Below, piece by piece: positions 24,462 to 33,431 of a DNA stretch of 37,675 nt. The notes under the pieces are model-generated. The model saw only the letters and a program-made list of their open reading frames with translations. It had not been told where the DNA came from and did no database searches. The stretch lies in assembly GCA_012730095.1 (NCBI GenBank), contig JAAYBO010000060.1, forward strand, positions 1 to 37,675, in the 5' to 3' direction. A program made the translations under genes and the position numbers. The DNA comes from Clostridiaceae bacterium (GTDB taxonomy: Bacteria; Bacillota; Clostridia; DSM-8532). Within the stretch, counting starts at the first letter, position 1. Every line of letters starts with the position of its first letter.

Positions 24462-24692
24462 TTAATCAACAATAAAAGGTGTAATATCCTTCATGAAGTC
24501 AGAAGGATCGTCAGTATGAGCTTCCACTCTTATAGGCTTGCTCAAATCAAGACTGAATATGCCCATGATTGATTTTGCGTCAACAATGTATCGACCGGAT
24601 GTAAGATCAACATCAAAATCATATCGGTTAACAATGTTGACAAAATCCTTTACATCGTTTATGGATTTCAGCATGATATTAAAAGTTTTCAT
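24462..24692 (-). CDS. HPr-family-like protein without the phosphocarrier histidine
   Basis: 76 aa from ATG 24692, which follows aaggcggtg; the track start 13 codons upstream has no better signal. The block YIVDAKSIMGIFSLDLSKPI matches the HPr region around regulatory Ser46 (here Ser41). The usual GxHARPA loop around His15 is absent; the matching stretch reads LKSINDVKDF. It therefore cannot carry the PEP-derived phosphate but might, like Crh of Bacillus, be a Ser-phosphorylated regulator. Similar short HPr-like proteins occur in Clostridia. It is monocistronic, with its own terminator, and divergent from mtaB. Confidence 0.75.
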   Translation of the reverse strand: MKTFNIMLKSINDVKDFVNIVNRYDFDVDLTSGRYIVDAKSIMGIFSLDLSKPIRVEAHTDDPSDFMKDITPFIVD

Positions 24693-24891
24693 AGTATTAT
24701 AGCACCGCCTTTCAAGCGTATTTTCCAACATATAGTTTAAACTAAATATATATTATCCGGTACAGAAGCATTAGTCAATTACATTTTTGTTAAATTTGTT
24801 AGTTACACCGGTTTTATTATTGTTGCGCTGTCGGATAATTTCTGAGAAAATAAATATACTGACAGATATAGAGTTCCAGCAGGTGTTATCT

Positions 24892-26181
24892 ATGAAAACA
24901 GTGGCTTTTATCACACTTGGATGCAAAGTTAATATTTATGAAACAGAGGGAATGAAAAGGATTTTTGAAGAAGGCGGATATGAAGTGGTGCCGCCTGACT
25001 GCGCTGCGGATGTTTACGTTATAAATACATGTACGGTTACGCATTTAAGCGAAAGAAAATCAAGGCAGATGATCCGCAGAGCGAAGCGAATTAATCCCCG
25101 GGCAATAATTGCTGCGGTAGGCTGTTATTCGCAGATTGCTCCCGAAGAGGCATTGGCTGTTGACGGAGTAAATCTTGTTATTGGTAATAACCATAAGCAT
25201 GAAATTCTTGAACTTGTTGAACAAGCCGGTTTGGAAACCAAAAAGGTGCTGGTTTCCGAAAGGCGTGAATTAAACAATTACGAGGATCTGAAAGTTGAAT
25301 GTTACACCGGGCATACCAGGGCATTTTTGAAAATACAGGACGGGTGTGATCAGTTTTGCAGTTACTGTATTATACCTATTGCCAGAGGGAAAATCCGCAG
25401 CAGAAACCCCGACAGTATAATTGATGAAGCTAAGGCGCTTGCGGATAAGGGTTTTTGCGAAATTGTCCTTACGGGTATACACATAACTTCTTATGGTAGG
25501 GATATTAAAGGGGCAACACTTTTAGACATTATATATGAGCTGGGCAGGATAGAAAGTATAAAACGGATCAGGCTCGGTTCATTAGAGCCTCTTTACATGT
25601 CTTCTGATATAGTTAGGAAAATGGCACAGACAGAAAAACTCTGCCCGCATTTTCACTTATCCCTTCAAAGCGGATGCGATGAAACGCTGAAAAGGATGAA
25701 CCGTAAGTATACAACAGCCGAATACGAAGAAATTGTGGCGATCATTCGTGACACATTCACCGATGCGGCAATCACAACCGATATCATGGTCGGATTTCCG
25801 GGGGAAACCGAGGAGGAATTTGAACAAACCTGTAATTTTGTGAACAGGATTGGTTTCAGCCAGGCTCACATTTTCAAGTTTTCAGAAAGAAAAGGGACGA
25901 AAGCGGCAGATATGCCAGACCAAATACCTCCGTTTGAAAAGGACAGGCGAAGCAAAATCCTTTCGGAAATATGTGAGAAATCAAAAGAACAATACAGGGC
26001 AGCTTATATTGGAAGGAATATGGATGTTTTGTTTGAGCAAAAAAGGGGTAAATTATGGGAAGGACTAACAACAAACTATATTCCTGTTCAGGTGAAATAT
26101 GATGGCATTCTTACAGGAAATATAAAGATTGTCCATTTGGAAAAAAGCTTAAACGGGGTTATTTTAGGACATATTATATAA
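24892..26181 (+). CDS. mtaB: tRNA (N(6)-L-threonylcarbamoyladenosine(37)-C(2))-methylthiotransferase MtaB
   Basis: 429 aa from ATG 24892 (caggtg upstream). The track start adds 35 residues of non-family sequence. Three MiaB-type domains are seen: the N-terminal UPF0004 domain with TLGCKVNIYE, INTCTVT and VGCYSQ (cluster cysteines); a radical SAM core with GCDQFCSYCIIPIARG (CxxxCxxC, near residue 150); and a C-terminal TRAM-like domain (about 370-429). The KVN after LGC separates MtaB from MiaB and RimO. It adds methylthio to t6A37 of tRNAs reading ANN codons. rpsU or dnaJ, frequent neighbours, are not here. Confidence 0.93.
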   Translation: MKTVAFITLGCKVNIYETEGMKRIFEEGGYEVVPPDCAADVYVINTCTVTHLSERKSRQMIRRAKRINPRAIIAAVGCYSQIAPEEALAVDGVNLVIGNNHKHEILELVEQAGLETKKVLVSERRELNNYEDLKVECYTGHTRAFLKIQDGCDQFCSYCIIPIARGKIRSRNPDSIIDEAKALADKGFCEIVLTGIHITSYGRDIKGATLLDIIYELGRIESIKRIRLGSLEPLYMSSDIVRKMAQTEKLCPHFHLSLQSGCDETLKRMNRKYTTAEYEEIVAIIRDTFTDAAITTDIMVGFPGETEEEFEQTCNFVNRIGFSQAHIFKFSERKGTKAADMPDQIPPFEKDRRSKILSEICEKSKEQYRAAYIGRNMDVLFEQKRGKLWEGLTTNYIPVQVKYDGILTGNIKIVHLEKSLNGVILGHII

Positions 26182-26214
26182 CTATCTGATAGAAATGTTT
26201 GTAAAAACAGCATA

Positions 26215-26243
26215 TTGTAATGTTTGTACTAATATATTACTAT
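26215..26243 (+). promoter_or_regulatory. Candidate promoter of ireB
   Basis: TTGTAA, a 17 bp spacer and TACTAT, about 50 bases upstream of the ireB start, within a very AT-rich stretch. Other -10 placements are possible. Confidence 0.45.
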
Positions 26244-26296
26244 ATAATTGATGATAATTATTTGATTTTTATCAACAGGGAAATGGAGTGATTGGG

Positions 26297-26545
26297 TTGA
26301 ATCATGAAACTATGATGTTTAAAGTAGATAAAGAAAGCAATAACCAGGCAAGAGAGATACTTTTAGCGGTTTATGAGGCATTGAAAGAAAAGGGATATAA
26401 CCCAATCAGCCAGATTGTTGGTTATATTCTTTCAGGAGACCCTACGTATATTACTAACCATAAAAATGCCAGGAGTGTAATACGAAAGATTGAACGCGAT
26501 GAGCTTCTGGAGGAACTGGTTAAATCTTATCTTGAAGAAAACTGA
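26297..26545 (+). CDS. ireB: IreB-family regulatory protein (UPF0297/YrzL)
   Basis: 82 aa from TTG 26297 (GGAG 8 bases upstream); GTG 26288 is a possible earlier start. The sequence [72 protein letters not shown] matches UPF0297 throughout. In Enterococcus, IreB is phosphorylated by the PASTA kinase IreK and affects cephalosporin tolerance through MurA stability. The usual neighbours alaS, ruvX and the DUF1292 gene are absent; it lies alone between mtaB and eno, with a terminator after it. Confidence 0.95.
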   Translation: MNHETMMFKVDKESNNQAREILLAVYEALKEKGYNPISQIVGYILSGDPTYITNHKNARSVIRKIERDELLEELVKSYLEEN

Positions 26546-26620
26546 AACGGTTGTAAGCTGTAAAAGCAAAAAAATAATCATTCTCATTCCGAAAATCCTG
26601 AGGAAAACTTAATTGGTTGT

Positions 26621-26646
26621 AAACCCGCGCAGAGGCGTGGGTTTTT
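26621..26646 (+). terminator. Terminator downstream of ireB
   Basis: AAACCCGCGC-agag-GCGTGGGTTTTT: a 10-bp stem with one G-T pair and a T-run. A classic intrinsic terminator. Confidence 0.85.
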
Positions 26647-26693
26647 GTATGTACGGTTTTTTTCTTTATTCAATCCAATTACCCAATTTTACC

Positions 26694-26722
26694 TTTACTT
26701 TTAATAAAAACTGGGGTATTCT
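26694..26722 (+). promoter_or_regulatory. Promoter of eno
   Basis: TTTACT (26694-26699), a 17 bp spacer and TATTCT (26717-26722), about 75 bases upstream of the eno ATG. Confidence 0.5.
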
Positions 26723-26778
26723 ATATAACGAACGACGGGCACTTGTTTAGAACAGTTTCATCCGTTGTGAATTTTTGA

Positions 26779-28107
<1,329 letters not shown>

Positions 28108-28126
28108 AAACTGTCAAGGCTGTCAA

Positions 28127-28222
28127 GGGGACGGTTCTTTTGACACAAAGTGATAAATTCAATGGGATGGTTCTCCCGGCCCGGAATACCGGACTAAAGC
28201 GCGGGCTGGAAGAACCGTCCCC
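28127..28222. repeat. REP-like palindromic element between eno and the helicase gene
   Basis: Perfect 13-bp inverted arms GGGGACGGTTCTT (28127-28139) and AAGAACCGTCCCC (28210-28222) enclose 70 bases. Inside is a degenerate direct copy (GGGATGGTTCTCCC) and a GC-rich CCGGCCCGG/CGCGGGCTGG core that can fold. From memory, the GGGGACGGTTCTTTTGACA type sequence recurs in many clostridial genomes. The element ends one base before the stop of the convergent helicase gene, so it could also end both transcripts. Confidence 0.7.
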
Positions 28223-28223
28223 C

Positions 28224-31200
28224 TTACAACCTTTCAAAGTACAATTCGGGTAATATAATTTGAATTTCATTATCGGTATTTTCTTTTTTCCAATATACGA
28301 TAAAATTAATTTTTGCTGATTTAAGCATATAACCGTTCCCTTTTACAGAGGTAATTTTTTCTTGCCCCTGTTTTGAAAACCTTAATACGGCTTGTCCTTT
28401 TTCGTTTAAGCAATACTCACCATTGACGGCAAGTTCATCACCGCTGAACAGTTCGGAAATTTGACGCTGACATGACATGAAAAAGTCAAGATGAACATCT
28501 TTATGTGAAAGCTGTAATGCTAATTGGCGGGGTGGTAAATAAACATTATTATCATTAACCGTTTCAAGGTTTTCAGTATTAATAGAATCCAAATAGCTGC
28601 CATTATAATGAATGGTAAGATTCATTTTTGCTCTTGTCATAGCAACATACAAAAGCCTCAGCTTTTCGTCCTTGTTTGGGCAGAAACCGTCGAGCATAAT
28701 AAAGACATTGTCAAACTCACGGCCTTTTGCTTTATGCATTGTTGATACAAGGACTGTATCGGTCTTTTCATCATAGAAGTCTTCGAGATTCGATTCACGA
28801 ATAAAAATTTCCAGGTCGGATTTATATTTTGTTTTGACATGCGTTAATTCGAACTCTCTGATAATGTTTTTAATTATTTCATAATTTGTGTGCCTTCCAA
28901 ACTGCTCTTTTACTTTTCGTTTTGCATCCTCCCAAACTTCATCACCTATGGCGTAAGCTTTGCCGCCCATATTCAATCGATTAAGAAAATATCTGATTTC
29001 GAGCAAATTATATAAACTAAATCCGTCATTCGATTGAATAAGTTTCGCCGGCATGCCGTTATTCAGAAGCAATCCGGTTATTTGCAGCGCTTCGCCGTTT
29101 TTATTGGTTAATACGCATGTGCTTCCTGAAAGATCCTGTGTCAGAATATCATTTACCACAGGTTCAATAAGGTTTGTCGTTCTGTATTTAAGTATTCTTA
29201 TTCTACCGTTGTCCTTTTGAGAAGGCTGGATTTTAGTGTGTTTCAAACGATTTCTGATTTTCATCGCAAACTGATTTGTAAAACTGACAAGGTTTGCCCT
29301 GCTTCTGAAGTTCTCAACCAACTCATAGACGGTCGCATTTTTTTCTTTAATTAACCGCTTCATATATTCCGAGCTTGAGCCCCTGAATTCGTAGATATTC
29401 TGATCATCATCCCCAACTGCTATTACGCGCATATCCTCGTTATATTCCATAAGACACTTTATAAGCTCAAACTCATTTGCATCCATGTCCTGCGCTTCGT
29501 CAATAACCATTACCGTTTTGGTTATTTGCGAAGGTTCAACTTCACCGTTCTTAATTTTAATAACGGCTTCTTCAATAATTTTATCGGACTTTTCAATAGT
29601 ACCGACCTTGCCGAGCAAGTCGAAGCAATAAGAGTGGAATGTTTTAATATCTATGAAATTTGCGGCATTGCCGTAAAGCTTTATAAGCCTTTTTTTGAAC
29701 TCGTTTGCCGCCGATCTTGAGAATGTCAACATCAGCAGCTGCTCATGCTTTACATCTTCAATATATAAAAGGGAAGCCAGTTTGTGAACCAATACCCGGG
29801 TCTTTCCACTTCCAGGTCCGGCGGCAACTACAATATGCTTTGATTTGTTATCGTTTATGATATTTAGCTGGGACGGACTCAAACTGCCAAAAAGCTGTTT
29901 GAACTTAGCGGGGGTAATTGTTTTTCTAATCTGATTCTTTCTGCTTCCTTTAAAATATTTCACAAGGAACGAGCTGTAGTTCAGTTGAAAATAATCATCG
30001 ACAAACTGAAGCGCCGCTTTATAATCATCAATCATTTTTTTGGCGTATTCCCCGACAATATGGATCTGCTGTACTTTGTTATCGTAATACTCATCCAGTT
30101 TTCGATAGTCATCGGCCTTATAACGTTTTTTATTATTCATTTCAAGCCGTTCTATATCCATTGCATTGTAGAAAACTAAAAAACCGCCTTCCAGATATAG
30201 CGCGTCAATCCTTGACAGGTAAAACAGCGCGTCCTCAATATCTTTATGGGTGGTTTTGGTTCCAAACATTGTAATTTGGTTATTAAACGCTTCTTTTAAC
30301 TCAAGCCTGGAAAACTCAACCGGTATTTCTCCTTTGGAATTAGCTTCCTGTGAAGCTGTGCTTACTTTACTATACAGGTATTCCAATATAAATTTTGCTG
30401 TCTCATAACGTTTTATAATTTTCTCTCCGACAATTTCTTTATTATAAAGGGTATAAACTGCAAGATGATTCGGAGGTATCGTCTTACGCTTTATCAATTT
30501 GTTTATCGCCCACAAATTCGTAATAGTTTTCAGTTTATTCGGTGTTATATCGCTGCATCCATACTTTTCAGCCTGTTCATTAAGCTCCTTTATATGAAAA
30601 GTTTTTTCATCCTCGGTAAGAACGGTAAGTAAAAAGTCTTCAATCTTTCTGTACATGTTCAAAATATTCAGCGAATTGTTAATATTCTCCTTTTTCTTTA
30701 TATATGCTGATAAATCCTTAGCGTCGGACAGAAGCCGTTCTTCACGAAGCAAATTTACTATATGTATTACAGTTTCTTTTTCAATACCGAGACGGTCCGC
30801 GATATAGTCAACCCTCGCTTCAGCCTCCTCAGTATCTGCACGGCTTCTGCTTCTGGTGGCTATAAGCATTTTTATTATCCTTATAGCCTGTACCTTTTCA
30901 TCATCGGTAAAAATGCCCGAGGCGTTGATTTTGCTTATCGCCTCCTGTGCATTCCTTGCCAGGATGCTGTCGGCATATACCCTGGGCATATTTTGCCCTC
31001 TTTTTATATAGCCGGCTTCTTCAAGGGCGTTAATTGCAGTTTTAACCTTTGTTTCGAGGTCAAAGATGTTCTCGTCCCATCCGGCTTCACGAGCAATTTC
31101 CAAAGCCGACCGGGATACTCTTTTTCGCATTCTTGTAATGGATTTTATTGCTCTCCATATTTGCTGGATTTCCTTGATGCTTAGTTTGGTCTGGTTCAAA

Positions 31201-33017
31201 AGAATAAAATGCTTGTTAAGGTCTTCATCGTTGTATAATACATAGCAATCCGCCTGAATGGATTCATCTCTCCCAGCCCTTCCCGCTTCCTGAACGTAGT
31301 TTTCAAGGGAATCGGATATATCATAGTGGATAACCATGCCAACATCCTTTTTGTCGACTCCCATACCGAAGGCCGACGTTGCAACCATTATTTGAACATC
31401 CCCTTTAATGAACGCATCCTGGTTTTCTGTTTTTACCTGCTTATCCATTTGCCCATGATAAGACCTTGCTTCATAGCCGTCTTCGCATAACCTTGAGGCC
31501 AGTATTTCAGCTCTTTTTGTTCTCGAAACATAAACAATCGTTGGGCAGTTTTTTTCATCAATTAAATTTCTTATTGTAATATATTTGTCCTCACCGCCGT
31601 CCTTTTCCAATACCTTATAACGAAGGTTGCTTCTTGATGCGTTGGTTCTGAACAATTCCAGCTCAATGGACAGCTTTTCCCTGAAATATTCTCTTATATC
31701 GTCAATAACTTTTTGTTTTGCCGTGGCTGTAAAACAGGAAACAGGGATTCCGTCGGTGAGGTTTTTCTTTTCCTGGTATGACCTTATGAATTCGCCGATA
31801 TATAAATAATCGACCCTGAAATCCTGACCCCATGCGGAAAAACAGTGTGCTTCATCGATAACAAAACGGACGACATTCCTGCCAAGCAGCAGTTTTTCAA
31901 TCGTTTTTGAACGCAGCGATTCCGGTGATATATAAAGAATTGAGGCCGAGCCATCTTCCACGCGTTCAATTGATTTTGCTCTTTCGATCGGATCAAGCAA
32001 ACCGTTTATTGTGACCGCGTCGGTTATACCGACTTTTTCAAGATTATCAACCTGATCCTTCATCAGTGACTGCAGGGGTGATATAACGACAGTCAGGCCT
32101 TTCGTGTTAATGCCGCTCATGAGAGCCGGAAGCTGGAACGTCACCGATTTACCGCCCCCGGTTGGGAATATCGCCAGAAGTGATTTATTGTCGACTGCCG
32201 CCTGGGCTGCATTTTTCTGCAGGGGTTCACCTGCATACATTCTGAATGAATCGAAACCAAAAAACCGTTTTAAGCCTTTTTGTATATCAAGTGCTTCGCT
32301 GCAGTATTCGCAGCCTGTCAAACACAACTTATTCCTTAAAAATCGCATCACCTGCTCAACACCGGGGTAAGTTTTTACTACCCATGGAGGGGTAATTGAA
32401 TATCTGCTTTGTGTATTTATTAATGCAAGGCAATAGGATAATTCCACCGGGTTCTCGCCGATTAATTTATTCAGGTTGACATTTTCACAAATCAAAGAAT
32501 GAAATTTTGTACGGATCATGTTTTCCAAATCATTTATATAAGCATCTTGACCAACAAAACGGAAAAAAGCTTTAAATTCTCTCCTGTTATGCAAAAGACC
32601 AAAAAAGATATTCTTAAGACTGCCATCAAGCTGTTGGAATGCTGCGACTTCGTCATAAAAAAGGTCCCGGGCTTTTATTGAATCATTCAGAGGATTATTT
32701 ATTTCATCTGTTTGCAGTTTATCATCCTTTAGCAGTGAATGATAAGGCTTTGCGGGGAATAGAAGGGGTGACAGAAACAAAGTGTCAATTATGTATTCAT
32801 CACTTATTCCGGCTTCGGTAACCGCGTTTTGAATATATTTTATATCATGGTTCAATATGTTATGGCCGCAAACGTATTTTGAACCTTTAATAAACTCTAT
32901 AAAAGCGGCAACGGAATCTGAATGAAAGCTGTTTCCGTTATCTTTAACAGCGCCAATATCAAGGATTTTATTGTTTTTAGGATCAATTTCAGTATCAACA
33001 AAAACAATCGGATTCAT
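28224..33017 (-). CDS. Three-domain fusion: DnaQ-like exonuclease region, RecQ helicase, UvrD-like helicase
   Basis: 1597 aa, one uninterrupted frame. Residues 1-180 resemble a DEDD exonuclease: IVFVDTEID (Asp8/Glu10) and VCGHNILNHDIKYI; the third acidic motif, in SIKARDLFYDEV, is less clear and the usual His is not seen. Residues 270-630 are an SF2 RecQ core: FPTGGGKSVTFQLPA (near 289), IDEAHCFSAWGQDFR (near 387) and ATSAFGMGVDKKDV...EAGRAGRDE. A probable winged-helix or linker region follows. Residues 1040-1500 are an SF1 UvrD/Rep core: AAGPGSGKTR (near 1067), VIDEAQDMD (near 1172), GDDDQNIYEFRGS, STMHKAKGREFDNV and YVAMTRAK (near 1459). A Cys cluster (CLTGCEYC) precedes the RecQ core. The architecture suggests coupled unwinding and end processing in repair or recombination. 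No flanking partner gene is seen. Confidence 0.9.
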   Translation of the reverse strand: MNPIVFVDTEIDPKNNKILDIGAVKDNGNSFHSDSVAAFIEFIKGSKYVCGHNILNHDIKYIQNAVTEAGISDEYIIDTLFLSPLLFPAKPYHSLLKDDKLQTDEINNPLNDSIKARDLFYDEVAAFQQLDGSLKNIFFGLLHNRREFKAFFRFVGQDAYINDLENMIRTKFHSLICENVNLNKLIGENPVELSYCLALINTQSRYSITPPWVVKTYPGVEQVMRFLRNKLCLTGCEYCSEALDIQKGLKRFFGFDSFRMYAGEPLQKNAAQAAVDNKSLLAIFPTGGGKSVTFQLPALMSGINTKGLTVVISPLQSLMKDQVDNLEKVGITDAVTINGLLDPIERAKSIERVEDGSASILYISPESLRSKTIEKLLLGRNVVRFVIDEAHCFSAWGQDFRVDYLYIGEFIRSYQEKKNLTDGIPVSCFTATAKQKVIDDIREYFREKLSIELELFRTNASRSNLRYKVLEKDGGEDKYITIRNLIDEKNCPTIVYVSRTKRAEILASRLCEDGYEARSYHGQMDKQVKTENQDAFIKGDVQIMVATSAFGMGVDKKDVGMVIHYDISDSLENYVQEAGRAGRDESIQADCYVLYNDEDLNKHFILLNQTKLSIKEIQQIWRAIKSITRMRKRVSRSALEIAREAGWDENIFDLETKVKTAINALEEAGYIKRGQNMPRVYADSILARNAQEAISKINASGIFTDDEKVQAIRIIKMLIATRSRSRADTEEAEARVDYIADRLGIEKETVIHIVNLLREERLLSDAKDLSAYIKKKENINNSLNILNMYRKIEDFLLTVLTEDEKTFHIKELNEQAEKYGCSDITPNKLKTITNLWAINKLIKRKTIPPNHLAVYTLYNKEIVGEKIIKRYETAKFILEYLYSKVSTASQEANSKGEIPVEFSRLELKEAFNNQITMFGTKTTHKDIEDALFYLSRIDALYLEGGFLVFYNAMDIERLEMNNKKRYKADDYRKLDEYYDNKVQQIHIVGEYAKKMIDDYKAALQFVDDYFQLNYSSFLVKYFKGSRKNQIRKTITPAKFKQLFGSLSPSQLNIINDNKSKHIVVAAGPGSGKTRVLVHKLASLLYIEDVKHEQLLMLTFSRSAANEFKKRLIKLYGNAANFIDIKTFHSYCFDLLGKVGTIEKSDKIIEEAVIKIKNGEVEPSQITKTVMVIDEAQDMDANEFELIKCLMEYNEDMRVIAVGDDDQNIYEFRGSSSEYMKRLIKEKNATVYELVENFRSRANLVSFTNQFAMKIRNRLKHTKIQPSQKDNGRIRILKYRTTNLIEPVVNDILTQDLSGSTCVLTNKNGEALQITGLLLNNGMPAKLIQSNDGFSLYNLLEIRYFLNRLNMGGKAYAIGDEVWEDAKRKVKEQFGRHTNYEIIKNIIREFELTHVKTKYKSDLEIFIRESNLEDFYDEKTDTVLVSTMHKAKGREFDNVFIMLDGFCPNKDEKLRLLYVAMTRAKMNLTIHYNGSYLDSINTENLETVNDNNVYLPPRQLALQLSHKDVHLDFFMSCQRQISELFSGDELAVNGEYCLNEKGQAVLRFSKQGQEKITSVKGNGYMLKSAKINFIVYWKKENTDNEIQIILPELYFERL

Positions 33018-33101
33018 AAATAATACCTTAAATCATGTTTTTATTTTGCCAGCTTTTAAATATGGTACATGGCTTGTCTTTCGCATTGCCATGATAAAAG
33101 T

Positions 33102-33131
33102 ATTATACAACAACACGCATGAATACCACAA
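33102..33131 (-). promoter_or_regulatory. Candidate promoter of the helicase fusion gene
   Basis: On the minus strand TTGTGG, an 18 bp spacer and a consensus TATAAT (33107-33102), about 85 bases upstream of the ATG at 33017. Confidence 0.5.
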
Positions 33132-33384
33132 ATTTTTCAACAAGAGATGAAGTTATAGCAATTAGAAAGACTTCCCGATATATTATTTTTCCCATAAATT
33201 GCTGTATAATAACATTATTTTGGTAATATTTTCAACAAAATGCGGATTGGGTTTAAAGACGATAATGAAACATTAGTTGAGACGCTGTAAATAAACGATG
33301 TACAAATAGCCAACTTTTAATGGGACAATAAGATTTATCCCTGGTCTTAATATAGTATGCTGAAATTGCGCTTTTTCAAATGTG

Positions 33385-33428
33385 TAACGAAGCAAAAGAT
33401 GGGCGGGAGCCCATCTTTTGCTTCGTTA
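33385..33428. terminator. Perfect 20-bp hairpin, terminator of the solute-binding protein gene
   Basis: TAACGAAGCAAAAGATGGGC and its exact complement flank a 4-base GGGA loop, starting 3 bases after the stop of the minus gene. The core AAAAGATGGGC/GCCCATCTTTT gives an A-tract before and a T-tract within the arm in both directions, so it should work as a bidirectional terminator. Confidence 0.8.
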
Positions 33429-33431
33429 GTG

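Larger units (their letters stand above)
33018..33431. other. Intergenic region between the helicase and solute-binding protein genes
   Basis: About 410 AT-rich bases. It holds the helicase promoter (33102-33131), a second TATAAT on the plus strand near 33204 without a gene after it, and the 20-bp hairpin at 33385-33428. The 82-codon ORF at 33357 crosses the hairpin and the next gene and is not credible. No RNA gene was recognised. Confidence 0.6.

Noticed and set aside
30762-31184. 140-codon plus ORF inside the helicase gene
   Set aside because: Antisense shadow of the helicase frame; Cys/Tyr/Phe-rich composition typical of reverse readings.
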